Of a stretch of DNA of 64,000 bases, positions 1 to 9,112 are shown one piece after another. How positions within the stretch are numbered: the stretch's first letter is position 1; each line of letters begins with the position of its first letter. The DNA lies in the NCBI GenBank assembly GCA_035762665.1, contig DASTNZ010000077.1:14923-78922 (forward strand), read 5' to 3'. A model generated the notes under the pieces. That model saw nothing but the letters and a program-made list of their open reading frames with translations, was not told where the DNA came from and did no database searches. The position numbers were made by a program, and so were the translations under genes. Source of the DNA: JASLBX01 sp035762665 (GTDB lineage Bacteria; Actinomycetota; Actinomycetes; Jiangellales; Jiangellaceae).

Positions 1-114
1 GCCGTGCGGACGCCATTCGTAGTGACGTCCCGCTTAGGCGTCAAGCTCCCCGGGTCTCAGCGATTGGCCGGCGTGAGCGTAGTCTCGCACGGTAGGCGCG
101 GGAGGGAATCCACC

Positions 115-1314
115 ATGGATGCACAGGTCAAGGACGCTTTGCGGTTCGTGCTGCAGCGCCACAACCTGCTTCGCGCAGAAGACCTCCCTAGCGTCGTAAA
201 CGAGGCCGCAACGATGATCGGTGCGTCGGACGCGGTGATCCATGTCGTTGATCTCCGCCAAGAGAAGTTGGTGCCCTTCACATCGGACCAGTCCGCTTCT
301 CGGCCCAACATCAATGTTGACGGCACGCTGGCCGGGCGGGCGTATACCGACGTATCGCGGCAGGAGCGCCAAACCGAGTCGACGTTGACCGCGTGGGAGC
401 CGCTTCTGGATGGCACCGAGCGGCTCGGCGTGCTGGAGTTGACCTTCCCCGCCGCCGACGACCCATCATCCCAGCTCGAGGCAGAAGGCCGGTACCTCGC
501 GTCGCTGGTGGCGGAGATGCTCGTGGCCCGCGACAAGTACGGAGATGCGATCGCACGGACCCGCCGACTGCTGCCAATGCAGTTGCCGGCCGAGATGCAG
601 TGGCAATTGATGCCGCCGCTTACCTTCGGCACCCCACAAGTGGTCGTCTCCGGCACGATCGAGCCGGCGTACGAGGTGGGCGGTGACTGCTTCGACTACG
701 CGGTCAACGGCACGACCGCACACGTAGCGGTCATCGATGCCATGGGCCACGGCCTCGGCGCTACCCTACTCGCCACGGTGGCGGTCGGTGCCCTGCGCAA
801 CGCTCGCCGTACCGGCCTTGATCTCGTGGACACAGTTCGCTCTATGGACAAATGGCTGACGTCGCAGTTCGGGCCGGACATGTTCGTCACCGCTATCGTG
901 GCCGAACTCGACATCATCAATGGTTACTACCGCTGGGTCAACGCAGGCCATCCGCCCGCACTCCTGCTTCGCGGCGGCCAGATCGTGAAGGAGTTCGAGG
1001 AAGGAGTCAACCCGCCGCTCGGCCTGCAGGACGACATCCCCGTGGTGATGGAGGAGCGGCTGGAGCCTGGCGATCGGCTAGTGCTCTACACCGATGGCGT
1101 CACCGAAGCCCGTGATGCCGAGAAGAAGCTGTTCGGCATCGACCGACTCGTAGATTTCGTCACCCGCGCGGCCGCTGCCGAACTTCCGGCACCGGAGACG
1201 CTGCGCCGGCTCAACCGCGCCATCCTCGAGCACCAGGAAGGAAACCTGCAGGACGATGCCACCACCCTGCTGGTGGAGTGGCTCGGTGATTCGGCACTGC
1301 GACTCAAACCGTAG
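115..1314 (+). CDS. GAF plus SpoIIE-type PP2C serine phosphatase
   Basis: A 399-residue RsbU-like serine/threonine phosphatase, expected to dephosphorylate an anti-anti-sigma factor in a partner-switching system. Residues about 15-135 look like a GAF sensor domain. The C-terminal half is a PPM/SpoIIE domain with the metal-binding VGGDCFDY (about 188), AMGHG (about 209), NAGHPPA (about 276) and YTDGVTEA (about 325) motifs. An open frame reaches back to position 4, but GGGAGGGA at 100-107 precedes this ATG at good distance, so I start here. No STAS or anti-sigma partner lies in the window. The family call is firm; the sigma factor controlled is unknown. Confidence 0.9.
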   Translation: MDAQVKDALRFVLQRHNLLRAEDLPSVVNEAATMIGASDAVIHVVDLRQEKLVPFTSDQSASRPNINVDGTLAGRAYTDVSRQERQTESTLTAWEPLLDGTERLGVLELTFPAADDPSSQLEAEGRYLASLVAEMLVARDKYGDAIARTRRLLPMQLPAEMQWQLMPPLTFGTPQVVVSGTIEPAYEVGGDCFDYAVNGTTAHVAVIDAMGHGLGATLLATVAVGALRNARRTGLDLVDTVRSMDKWLTSQFGPDMFVTAIVAELDIINGYYRWVNAGHPPALLLRGGQIVKEFEEGVNPPLGLQDDIPVVMEERLEPGDRLVLYTDGVTEARDAEKKLFGIDRLVDFVTRAAAAELPAPETLRRLNRAILEHQEGNLQDDATTLLVEWLGDSALRLKP

Positions 1315-1497
1315 GTAGCCGAAGCGGCTCTACCACTTGATCACCAGTGATCCGGTGTGCACAGGCCGGAAAAGAGTGACGGCTCACCCTCAGAGGATGG
1401 TGGAGCCTGCCGCGCCGCGACCGCCCGGATACACCTCCGCCTTCGTCCGGCCCGGCGGCCGAATGTTGCGTCTGGCGTGATATGGAACACTTTTCAG

Positions 1498-3912
1498 GTG
1501 CTCTTCCTGTTTGGTGAGTACCAGCTTGATGACCAGCGGCTCACCCTCTCGGGACCGGCGGGCCCCATTCATCTGGAGCCCCAGGTCTTCGCGGTGCTGC
1601 ACTACCTGATCCTCAATCGCGATCGGGTGGTTTCGAAAGAAGAGCTGCTCGACGGAGTGTGGGGCAACCGGTTCGTTTCGGAGTCGGCCCTGACATCGCG
1701 GGTGAAAGCGGTGCGGCGGGCCGTTGGTGACGACGGCCAGGATCAACACGTGATCAAGACCGCGCATGGGCGCGGCTACCGGTTCATCGCCGACGTGACA
1801 ACACCGGCGAGGGCAAGCCGCCGACTGGTGCCGCTGCGCAGCGCGCTGATCGGTCGCGACGAAGACGTCAAGGGCGTCATCGAGCTGATCCATGAGTACG
1901 CTTTGGTCACCGTGTCCGGGCCCGGGGGTGTCGGCAAAACGACTCTCGCGCTTGCGGTCGCGCACCAGGTGCAGGCCGACTACGCAGACGGAGCGGTGTT
2001 CGTCGACCTGGCGCCGGTGCCGTCGGGTGGTGACGTGACCAGGGCCGTCGCGGAGGCCGTAGGGATCGAGGGCGAGGCGTCCAGGTCGCTTGGGTCGGTC
2101 GCGGCGCACTTGGCCGACCGGCCGATGCTGCTCGTGCTCGACAACTGCGAGCACGTTCTCGAAGGCTCCGCCGAACTTGTCGATTCGATGCTCCGCCGCG
2201 GAGGCGCGGCGCGGATTATCACGACCAGCAGGGAACCGCTGCGGGTACTGGGCGAGCATGCCTGGCCGTTGGGTCCGCTCACTGACGCCGGTCCGCAGCT
2301 ATTCACCGACCGGGCTCGCGCCGCCGAGCCGCGCATCCAGTGGGATCCAGCTGATCCCAAGGTGATCGAGCTCTGCCGCCGGCTCGACAACGTCCCCTTG
2401 GCCCTGGAGCTGGCGGCCGGGCAGCTCCGCCGGTTCAGCCTGGACGAGCTGGCCCGGCGGCTGAGCGGCCGGCTCACCCTGCTGTCGCGGCGAGCCGTCG
2501 GTGATTCGTGGCGGCACGCGACAATGGAGGCCACGATCGATTGGAGCTACCAGCTTCTCGACCCGGCCGAGCAGCAGTTGCTTCGCCACTTGAGCGTGTT
2601 TCCCGGCTACTTCGACCTGTCGGCCGTCGAGGCATCGGCGCCGCCGCTCTCGGACGCCGCCGCCGCTGCGACAGTGCTGGGGGAGCTTGTCGACAAGAGC
2701 CTGGTGGTTCGCGATCCGGACACAGACCGGTACCGCCTGCTCGAGACGATTCGAGTGTTCGCGCGGAATCTCCTCGACGGGTCAGCGGAAACGACCGCCG
2801 CGCTCGAACGGCACCGGGAGTACGTCCTGCGCCGCGCGCGGGCCGCGAGTCGCCTCGACCGGTGGATGTCGGCACGCCTGGCCGCCGAGTTCCGGCAGGA
2901 CCTCGACAACGCGCGGCAGGCGTTCCAGCTCAGCCTGGACGCGGGCGACATCGACGCTGCCGTGAGGATCGCCATCGGCGGGGCCTTCCTGTGGAGGAAC
3001 GCGGTGGGTTGCACCGAGGGCCGCGAATGGGTCGAACAGCTGGAAGCGTGTCCAGCGGACCCGGACAGCAAGAGTTGGATCAGCATCCTTCGCGCAGACG
3101 TGGGGCTTGGCGTCGGTGACTACCGCGAGATGGCGGCGGCCGCCGACGCGGCCGAGGAGCTCGCGTCCGCCACCACCGATGCGGTCACGAAATGCCTCTC
3201 GTCGCTGTACGTCGCGCTCGCCAATCTCACCGATCCAGGCAGCGTCCGAGCCCGCCTGGCCGTCGTGATGGACCTGGCCCGCTCGGCCGGCGACGCCCGG
3301 CTGGACATCTTGGTCAACGCCTTCCTGGCCGCGGCCAGCCTGGCGGCGGGCGACGCTGACGAGGCGCGGACGGTGGTGGAGTCGCTCGATCGTGCGGCGT
3401 CCGAGGACGGCTATGACCGGTTCATCACTCATTGGGTCGGTTGGATGCTGGCTATATCCGAGCGGGACGCCACGTCCGCCCAGCGCTGGATGGACTCCCA
3501 ACACGACTTTCTGGATCGGACTGGGGTCATGGAGACCTGGCTGTCCGCCTTCTCCGCGACGATGACACAGGTAGTCGCGGGCGGTGAGTTCCGAAACCAA
3601 CTCCGCCGTACGCTCGCGCTCGCGGAGTGGGAGGGGTACCGGGCGGAGGCCGACTGCGTGCTGATCCTCGCCTACGCCGAAGTGTGTGCGGAGCGGTTCG
3701 AACCGGCCGCCGAGTTGATGGGCACGGCGGTCGCGAGCCGATTCAACACCACAGCGCACTACGTGTTCTACCGCGTCGTCCTGGAGCAGTGGGTCACGCG
3801 CCACCTCGAGCCGGATGTCTTCCGCGAGGCGATAGAGCGCGGCCGGCGTCAGACCGCGGCAGAGGCACTCGCTCGGGTTGTCGCTGGTGGCAGAGCATCG
3901 GTGGCGGGCTGA
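1498..3912 (+). CDS. OmpR-type winged-helix regulator fused to an NTPase
   Basis: A large transcriptional regulator of about 804 residues. Residues 1-100 form an OmpR/PhoB-type winged helix (ELLDGVWGNRFVSESALTSR, then HGRGYRF). An ATPase module follows, with P-loop GPGGVGKTT near residue 141, Walker B LLVLDNCEHV near 211 and a TTSREPL sensor motif. The rest is helical and TPR-like. This is the AfsR/LuxR-like NTPase architecture without a C-terminal LuxR helix. The start is uncertain: in-frame GTGs lie at 1357, 1477 and 1498, and I prefer 1498 because the domain begins at once there. No strong ribosome site is visible. Neighbours do not reveal a target. Confidence 0.8.
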   Translation: MLFLFGEYQLDDQRLTLSGPAGPIHLEPQVFAVLHYLILNRDRVVSKEELLDGVWGNRFVSESALTSRVKAVRRAVGDDGQDQHVIKTAHGRGYRFIADVTTPARASRRLVPLRSALIGRDEDVKGVIELIHEYALVTVSGPGGVGKTTLALAVAHQVQADYADGAVFVDLAPVPSGGDVTRAVAEAVGIEGEASRSLGSVAAHLADRPMLLVLDNCEHVLEGSAELVDSMLRRGGAARIITTSREPLRVLGEHAWPLGPLTDAGPQLFTDRARAAEPRIQWDPADPKVIELCRRLDNVPLALELAAGQLRRFSLDELARRLSGRLTLLSRRAVGDSWRHATMEATIDWSYQLLDPAEQQLLRHLSVFPGYFDLSAVEASAPPLSDAAAAATVLGELVDKSLVVRDPDTDRYRLLETIRVFARNLLDGSAETTAALERHREYVLRRARAASRLDRWMSARLAAEFRQDLDNARQAFQLSLDAGDIDAAVRIAIGGAFLWRNAVGCTEGREWVEQLEACPADPDSKSWISILRADVGLGVGDYREMAAAADAAEELASATTDAVTKCLSSLYVALANLTDPGSVRARLAVVMDLARSAGDARLDILVNAFLAAASLAAGDADEARTVVESLDRAASEDGYDRFITHWVGWMLAISERDATSAQRWMDSQHDFLDRTGVMETWLSAFSATMTQVVAGGEFRNQLRRTLALAEWEGYRAEADCVLILAYAEVCAERFEPAAELMGTAVASRFNTTAHYVFYRVVLEQWVTRHLEPDVFREAIERGRRQTAAEALARVVAGGRASVAG

Positions 3913-4031
3913 CCGCTTACATCGAGCAGGACTTCCACGTGCGCTGCCGGCTCGACCGTTACAGGGTCGGTGAATCGCCGGGCCGCCGAAATGGTCGCTC
4001 AGCTTCTCTGAAAGCGCAGCCCTCGCCGGTA

Positions 4032-4055
4032 GCCGGACCAGTAATCTGGTTCGGC
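4032..4055. repeat. Short inverted repeat upstream of the flavodoxin gene
   Basis: Two 10-base arms (GCCGGACCAG and CTGGTTCGGC, one mismatch that can form a G-U pair) flank a TAAT loop. The site lies 35 bases before the next start codon. There is no T-tract, so an operator or leader hairpin is as likely as a terminator of the regulator gene upstream. Confidence 0.4.
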
Positions 4056-4089
4056 CCTAGGTGCGCGTTCGGAACGGGATGGGGGCGAC

Positions 4090-4800
4090 ATGGCCGAGCT
4101 GCGTTTCGATGGAATGCGGGCGATCTTCATTAACTGCACGCTCAAGCGCTCACCCGAGCGCAGCCACACCCAGGGCCTGGTCGACCTGAGCCGCTCGATC
4201 ATGGACAAGCAGGGAGTGGCGACCGAGGTCGTGCGGGCAGTGGACCACGACATCGCCTTCGGCGTGTGGCCCGACATGACCGAGCATGGCTGGGCCACGG
4301 ACGAATGGCCGGCGTTGTATGAGCGGGTCCTCGCCGCGGACATTCTGGTGCTGGCCGGGCCGATCTGGTTAGGCGACAACAGCTCGGTGATGAAGAAGGT
4401 GATCGAGCGTCTCTACGCGTGTTCCTCCCTGCTCAACCACAAGGGGCAGTACGCCTACTACGGCCGGGTGGGCGGATGCCTGATCACCGGAAACGAGGAC
4501 GGCATCAAGCACTGTGCGATGAACGTCCTGTACAGCCTCCAGCATCTCGGGTACACCATTCCGCCCCAAGCGGACGCGGGGTGGATCGGCGAGGCCGGGC
4601 CGGGCCCGTCCTACTTGGACGAAGGTTCGGGCGGTCCGGATAACGACTTCACCAATCGCAACACGACGTTCATGACCTGGAATCTGATGCACCTGGGTTG
4701 GATGCTCAGGCGGTCGGGTGGCATACCGGCGCACGGCAACCAGAGATCGGAGTGGGACGCGGGCTGCCGATTTGACTTCGAGAATCCCGAACACCGCTGA
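4090..4800 (+). CDS. Flavodoxin / NADPH-dependent FMN reductase family protein
   Basis: A 236-residue soluble flavoprotein of the NADPH-dependent FMN reductase/flavodoxin superfamily. The N-terminal strand and phosphate-binding loop read INCTLKRSPERSHTQ. The second flavin-contact region reads VLAGPIWLGDNSSVMKKVIE, as in WrbA/iron-sulfur-flavoprotein-like members. A late GNEDGIKHCAMNVL segment lines the active site in related proteins. The physiological substrate cannot be read from sequence. The start has a purine-rich GGGATGGGGG upstream. It stands alone between a regulator and a convergent sigma factor gene. Confidence 0.8.
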   Translation: MAELRFDGMRAIFINCTLKRSPERSHTQGLVDLSRSIMDKQGVATEVVRAVDHDIAFGVWPDMTEHGWATDEWPALYERVLAADILVLAGPIWLGDNSSVMKKVIERLYACSSLLNHKGQYAYYGRVGGCLITGNEDGIKHCAMNVLYSLQHLGYTIPPQADAGWIGEAGPGPSYLDEGSGGPDNDFTNRNTTFMTWNLMHLGWMLRRSGGIPAHGNQRSEWDAGCRFDFENPEHR

Positions 4801-4826
4801 CCGGGCGCCGCGTCACCGCGCGCGGG

Positions 4827-5693
4827 TCAGATCATCGCTACCGCGAGTGCCTCGATTCGCTCCGGGTCGGCCACCATCTGGATCTCGTGAACCGCTCCAT
4901 CGCTGATCACAAACGCGAACACGACACGTGGTCGGCCGCCCTGCAGCCACACCAGACCCGGCGAACCGTCGATGAGCGCACGCTGGGCGGCGCGCGCGCG
5001 TCCGGCAAACGTCTCGGCAACGTCCTGCGCACCACGAACCTCACCGGCCGCGCCCATCGCCACCGCCGCGGCGTCGGCGCGAACAACGACGTCCGGGTCG
5101 AGCACCTCGAGCAATGCCTCGAAGTTCCCGCTGCGTGATGCGGCAAGGAAGGCGTCGACCACGGCACGCTTCCGCACGAGGTCCGCCTCCGGTGATACCC
5201 CGGCTCCCTGGACTCTGCGTCGGGCTCGGCTGGCCAGTTGGCGGGCCGCAGCCGGGGAGCGTCCGACAATAGTGGCGATCTCGTCGAACGGGACGCTGAA
5301 CATGTCGTGGAGGACGAAGGTGACACGCTCGGCCGGCGGAAGCGCCTGAAGTACCACGATCATGGCGGCGCCTACCGAGTCGGCAAGCAGTGCCTCGTCC
5401 TCCGGATTGGTGTCGTCGGTGCTCAAGGCTCGATCAGGCGCGTAGGTGTCGAACGACTCCTCCCTTCGTGACCTGCGAGCCCGCAACATGTCCAGGCACA
5501 CCCGTCCTACTACGGTCGTCAGCCATCCGCCAAGGTTGTCGACGTCATCGCGGTCGGCGCGGCTCAGCCGGAGCCACGTTTCCTGTACGGCGTCGTCGGC
5601 TTCGGCCAGCGAGCCGAGCATCCGATACGCCACTGCCCGAAGGTGCGGCCGGTTCTGCTCGAACCGCCGCGCCAGCCACTCGTGCTCGTTCAT
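4827..5693 (-). CDS. sigJ: ECF41-group sigma factor with SnoaL-like C-terminal domain
   Basis: A 288-residue extracytoplasmic-function sigma factor. Region 2 (YRMLGSLAEADDAVQETWLR) and region 4 (LPPAERVTFVLHDMFSVPFD, then SPAAARQLASRARRRV) are clear. About 120 extra residues form a SnoaL/NTF2-like domain (VVDAFLAASRSGNFEALLEV), which in ECF41 factors regulates activity in place of an anti-sigma factor. The C-terminus carries a DPERIEAL variant of the group's conserved tail. The promoter just upstream (5730-5756) matches the ECF41 consensus exactly, so autoregulation is likely. The divergent neighbour is a VOC protein, not the more common carboxymuconolactone decarboxylase or oxidoreductase. 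Confidence 0.9.
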   Translation of the reverse strand: MNEHEWLARRFEQNRPHLRAVAYRMLGSLAEADDAVQETWLRLSRADRDDVDNLGGWLTTVVGRVCLDMLRARRSRREESFDTYAPDRALSTDDTNPEDEALLADSVGAAMIVVLQALPPAERVTFVLHDMFSVPFDEIATIVGRSPAAARQLASRARRRVQGAGVSPEADLVRKRAVVDAFLAASRSGNFEALLEVLDPDVVVRADAAAVAMGAAGEVRGAQDVAETFAGRARAAQRALIDGSPGLVWLQGGRPRVVFAFVISDGAVHEIQMVADPERIEALAVAMI

Positions 5694-5729
5694 CGGTCAC
5701 ATTCTCTCGTCGCCGTCCGTCAATGTGCT

Positions 5730-5756
5730 GACGTATCAAATCCAGGCTGTGTGACA
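5730..5756 (-). promoter_or_regulatory. ECF41-type promoter of the sigma factor gene
   Basis: On the minus strand TGTCACA (5756-5750), a 16-base spacer and CGTC (5733-5730) reproduce the motif described for ECF41 autoregulated promoters. The -10 element ends about 37 bases before the sigma gene start. The -35 lies next to the AGGAGG ribosome site of the divergent VOC gene. Confidence 0.75.
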
Positions 5757-5768
5757 GGAGGTAGATCG

Positions 5769-6176
5769 ATGAAGCCACACGTCAGCGTCATCACGCTCGG
5801 GGTTGACGACATGAATCGGGCCAAGCAGTTCTACAGCGATCTGGGCTGGCCGGTCGATGAAGACTACGGGGTGTGGATCACGTTCGGCCTCTACGGCGGC
5901 ACGGCGAAGCTCGGCCTCTACCCGAACGAGGCCCTCGCCGGCGACGCTGGTGTCCACCGCGAGCGGAGTGGCTTTGCAGGTTTCACGCTGTCATACCTCG
6001 TCCGATCGCCGGAGCGGGTCGATGCCGTACTCGCGGAAGCAGAGCGCGCCGGCGGGAAGGTGCTCAAGCCGGCCGAGGATGCGCAGTGGGGCGGTCGCAG
6101 TGGATACTTCGCGGATCCAGACGGCCATCTCTGGAAGGTCGCGTCCGGCTCGGGCGAACAACCCTTCGCCGAGTAG
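5769..6176 (+). CDS. VOC family (glyoxalase-fold) protein
   Basis: A 135-residue vicinal-oxygen-chelate protein with two beta-alpha-beta-beta-beta modules. It opens VITLGVDDMNRAKQFYSDLG and ends GGRSGYFADPDGHLWKVA, the usual C-terminal metal-site strand. The substrate is unknown; the family includes glyoxalases, antibiotic-binding proteins and dioxygenases. The ATG follows AGGAGG at 5757-5762. It diverges from the ECF41 sigma gene, with 75 bases shared between the starts, so it is a candidate member of that regulon, although I see no ECF41 motif facing it. Confidence 0.85.
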   Translation: MKPHVSVITLGVDDMNRAKQFYSDLGWPVDEDYGVWITFGLYGGTAKLGLYPNEALAGDAGVHRERSGFAGFTLSYLVRSPERVDAVLAEAERAGGKVLKPAEDAQWGGRSGYFADPDGHLWKVASGSGEQPFAE

Positions 6177-6220
6177 ATCTGGGGCGCTTGCGGCCCGTAG
6201 GTCACCAGGAAGTGAGATGT

Positions 6221-6676
6221 ATGAATGGCACGGTACGTGCGGCGGTACGTGCGGATCGGGCCGCCGTTGAGGACATCGTCCGCGCGGCATACGAACCTTG
6301 GGTGCGGGCGATCGGAGTGCGACCGGCGCCGCTCGATGCCGACTATGCCTCGCTCATATCCCAAGGATCGGTCTTCGTCTGCGGCACCGATGAGCTCACC
6401 GGCGTCATCGTGCTGATTCCAGAGGAAGACGTCCTGCTGATTGAGAACGTGGCCGTGCGGCCCGACCGCCAGGGCGAAGGGATCGGCCAGAGCCTGCTCG
6501 CGTTCGCCGAACTGCAGGCACAGCAGAGCGGCCGCGCTGCGGTTCGCCTCTATACCCATTCCGAGATGGCCGGCAACATCGCGCTGTACGAGCGGCTCGG
6601 CTATGCGGTGACGCATCATCAACCGGTTGACCGGGAGTACCTCGTACACATGCGCAAGGACGTCGGCCCGCCGTGA
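6221..6676 (+). CDS. GNAT family N-acetyltransferase
   Basis: A 151-residue single-domain acetyltransferase. The acetyl-CoA pyrophosphate-binding motif A is IENVAVRPDRQGEGIGQSLL, followed by the LYTHSEMAGNIALYERLGY motif B of the family. The acceptor substrate is not predictable. AGGAAGTG at 6208-6215 supports the ATG used here; an upstream open frame is non-coding. It lies 44 bases after the VOC gene on the same strand and may be co-transcribed. Its stop codon touches that of the convergent MocR gene. Confidence 0.85.
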   Translation: MNGTVRAAVRADRAAVEDIVRAAYEPWVRAIGVRPAPLDADYASLISQGSVFVCGTDELTGVIVLIPEEDVLLIENVAVRPDRQGEGIGQSLLAFAELQAQQSGRAAVRLYTHSEMAGNIALYERLGYAVTHHQPVDREYLVHMRKDVGPP

Positions 6677-8110
6677 TCAGTGAACCCGGTTCGGTAGCCA
6701 TAGCGTCGAACCGTTGAAGACGCGGTCCGCCAACTCAGTCACCGCGGATGCCACCGCATTCGCACGGAGGTGGCCGTATCCCACAACCAAGCCAGGCCGC
6801 TCAAACGGGCCGACGGCGTAGCGGCTCAACGGCCGCGCGTCCAGCCCGGCCCGCTGAGCGATCCTGGCGAGCATGTGCTCGTCGGAGCCGAAGGGCGGGT
6901 GGACGACAAGGTGCAGGCCCGCGGCCGTACCCCTCACCGCCCACTCCGGCAACCTACCGGCGAGCTCACGTACCAGCCCATCACGCAGAGTGCGGTAACG
7001 GAAGGTCATGGCGCGGATGTGCCGATCCAGCTCGCCGCGGGCCAGGAAGTCGGCCAGCGTGGCCTGTTCCATGATGCCTGTGCCCAGGTCGGCGGCAAAC
7101 TTGGCGGCGACCAGGTCGGCTACGAGGTGGTCCGGCGCGACGAGCCAGCCGATCCGCAACCCGGGCGCCAGCGTCTTGGACAGGCTCCCGCCGTACACCA
7201 CGACATCCGGCCCGAGCCCCTGCAGCGCACCGACCGGAGTCCGGTCGTATCGAAACTCTGCGTCGTAGTCGTCCTCGATCACGAGCCCACCGGTATCCCG
7301 TGCCCAATCCAGCAGCGCATGCCGGCGCTCGGGCGACATGACAACGCCAGTGGGAAATTGGTGCGCGGGGGTGACGACAACGGCATCGACGCTGGAGCCG
7401 ACGAGCGCGTTCACTTGTAGCCCGTCGCCGTCGACTGGAACCGGGACGCACGTCACCCCTGCTCCGGTCAGTTGCTCGCGCAGGCCGGCAGAACCGGGAT
7501 CTTCCAGACCGATCCGCGATATGCCGCGCTGCGCCAGCACCTCGGCGATGAGCCGGGTAGCCTGCCCGAAGCCGTTGACGATCAAGATCCGCTCCGGTGG
7601 AGCGATCATGGCTCGCACCCGGCCCAGGTAGGCCGACAACTCCGCCCTGAGCTTGACGTACCCCGCCGGGTCGCCGTAACCGAGCGCGGAGTCGGGAAGC
7701 TCGGCGAGGGCGCGCTGGGTGCTGCGAAGCCACGCCGCCCGGGGAAAGGCTGCCCCCGACGGCAGGCCGGGATTGCTCGGTGGTCGGTGGGACCGCCTTG
7801 GGGCGGAAGTGGCCGAACGTGGCACGGCGGCGACCTCGGTGCCGCTGCCTTGGCGCGCGTTCAGGTAGCCCTCCGCCGTCAGCTGCTCGTACACCCGCAC
7901 GACGACGCCGCGCGAGACGCCGAGATCGCGCGCGAGGACGCGTGACGGGGGCAGCCGGGTACCGGTGGGTAGTGATCCGCTGCGCACTGCGTTGCGAAGC
8001 CGGTTCATGAGAGCCGAGGCTTGCTGGCCGCGAGGGACACCGCTAAGAGTTATCTCCAGGAGGAGTCCCTGATTGGTACCGTCACGCATCGCCACATTGG
8101 CACCTTTCAT
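6677..8110 (-). CDS. MocR/PdxR-like GntR regulator with aminotransferase domain
   Basis: A 477-residue MocR-type regulator. The N-terminal GntR winged helix reads LPTGTRLPPSRVLARDLGVS, and the rest is a class I aminotransferase fold with a PLP pocket (VVYGGSLSKTLAPGLRIGW carries the Schiff-base lysine; DDYDAEFRY the cofactor-contact region). It faces azlCD across a 29-base gap, so it probably controls that transporter in response to an amino acid or PLP. ATG at 8110 or 8089 could start it; 8089 has AAAGGTG upstream at 11 bases. Open reading upstream of 8110 is not protein-like. Confidence 0.85.
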   Translation of the reverse strand: MKGANVAMRDGTNQGLLLEITLSGVPRGQQASALMNRLRNAVRSGSLPTGTRLPPSRVLARDLGVSRGVVVRVYEQLTAEGYLNARQGSGTEVAAVPRSATSAPRRSHRPPSNPGLPSGAAFPRAAWLRSTQRALAELPDSALGYGDPAGYVKLRAELSAYLGRVRAMIAPPERILIVNGFGQATRLIAEVLAQRGISRIGLEDPGSAGLREQLTGAGVTCVPVPVDGDGLQVNALVGSSVDAVVVTPAHQFPTGVVMSPERRHALLDWARDTGGLVIEDDYDAEFRYDRTPVGALQGLGPDVVVYGGSLSKTLAPGLRIGWLVAPDHLVADLVAAKFAADLGTGIMEQATLADFLARGELDRHIRAMTFRYRTLRDGLVRELAGRLPEWAVRGTAAGLHLVVHPPFGSDEHMLARIAQRAGLDARPLSRYAVGPFERPGLVVGYGHLRANAVASAVTELADRVFNGSTLWLPNRVH

Positions 8111-8139
8111 GGGGCCATTATCGGCATACGCTCGTCGCC

Positions 8140-8799
8140 ATGACCAGCACGACGGCACCAGCGCAGGCCAGCGTGATCTCGGCTGCCGTGCCTGTGGCAG
8201 CGGCCATCGGCGTATTCGGCGTCGTCTACGGCGCTGCGGCCGGGCCAGTTCTAGGGACACCTCTGACCGTGGCCGGCTCGCTGATCGTGTTCTCCGGTGT
8301 CGCGCAGTTCACGATGGTCGCGCTGGTGGCCGCCGGCGCCACGCCGGTCGCAATTCTTGGCGCGGTTGCCACCCTCGCGCTGCGCCACCTCCCACTGGGC
8401 GCCGTGCTCCAACCCGTGTTGACCGCTGGGCGGGCTCGCCGCGCTCTAATTTCTCCATTTCTGTTGGACGAGACAACGGGCCTGGCGCTGACTTCGAATG
8501 CGCGAGCTGAGCGGACGCTCGTGGCCAGCGGCGGGCTCGCCTACGCCGCGTGGGTCGCGGGCACGATCGTGGGCGTGGCCGGCGGTACGTTCGCGAGCGT
8601 GGAACCGTTGGCCGCTGCGCTCTTTCCGGTGCTGTTCGTCGGGCTCGCCGCGCTGACCGCGCAGACCCGGTCGGACGCCGCGCGGGCAGTGCTTGCCGGT
8701 TCGGCGAGCGTCGGCCTGCTGCTGATGTGGCCGGCGGCCGGCGCGCTCGGCGCGATCGCGGTGGCGGTCGTTGTGTCCTGTGTGGTGCGGTCGCCATGA
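8140..8799 (+). CDS. azlC: AzlC family branched-chain amino acid exporter subunit
   Basis: A 219-residue integral membrane protein with six to seven hydrophobic segments. It is the larger subunit of an AzlCD-type exporter of branched-chain amino acids or analogues. Typical family features are the early PVAAAIGVFGVVYGAAAG segment, SGVAQFTMVAL and LRHLPLGAVLQP. No Shine-Dalgarno sequence is visible, so a leaderless or near-leaderless transcript is possible given the 29-base divergent spacer. It overlaps azlD by ATGA, implying translational coupling. Confidence 0.85.
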   Translation: MTSTTAPAQASVISAAVPVAAAIGVFGVVYGAAAGPVLGTPLTVAGSLIVFSGVAQFTMVALVAAGATPVAILGAVATLALRHLPLGAVLQPVLTAGRARRALISPFLLDETTGLALTSNARAERTLVASGGLAYAAWVAGTIVGVAGGTFASVEPLAAALFPVLFVGLAALTAQTRSDAARAVLAGSASVGLLLMWPAAGALGAIAVAVVVSCVVRSP

Positions 8800-9092
8800 G
8801 TACCCCTCTCCTTATCGTTGCCGCTGCGATCACCATTGGGAGCCGGGTCGTGGCGCTTGCGATTCTCCCGCCGCTCCGCGGTCCGATCGCTGCGCTGGCT
8901 CGCCGGCTACCCGCTCCGCTATTCGCGGCGCTGGCCGCGTTGAGCCTGACGGGGCACGAGGACGGTGTGTTCGCTCCGGGTATGTTGACGGCCGTCGGCT
9001 GCGCGCTCATTGTGGCGCTGCGATGGAGTTCATTGCTGGCGATCTTGGGCGCGGGCCTGGGCGGGTTCTTGGCCGCAAGTTTGATCTGGTGA
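8796..9092 (+). CDS. azlD: AzlD family transporter subunit
   Basis: A 98-residue protein with about three to four membrane segments and the LPPLRGPIAALARRLPAPLF region typical of AzlD. It completes the two-subunit amino acid exporter with AzlC. The start codon overlaps the azlC stop (ATGA at 8796-8799). A B3/B4-domain gene follows after 20 bases on the same strand and may belong to the same transcript. Confidence 0.82.
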   Translation: MSTPLLIVAAAITIGSRVVALAILPPLRGPIAALARRLPAPLFAALAALSLTGHEDGVFAPGMLTAVGCALIVALRWSSLLAILGAGLGGFLAASLIW

Positions 9093-9112
9093 CATGAGAG
9101 CGGAGTTGATCA

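Noticed and set aside
1315..1497. Possible coding extension of the winged-helix regulator from GTG 1357
   Set aside because: The extra 47 residues are Arg/Pro-rich and do not resemble the start of such regulators; no ribosome site.
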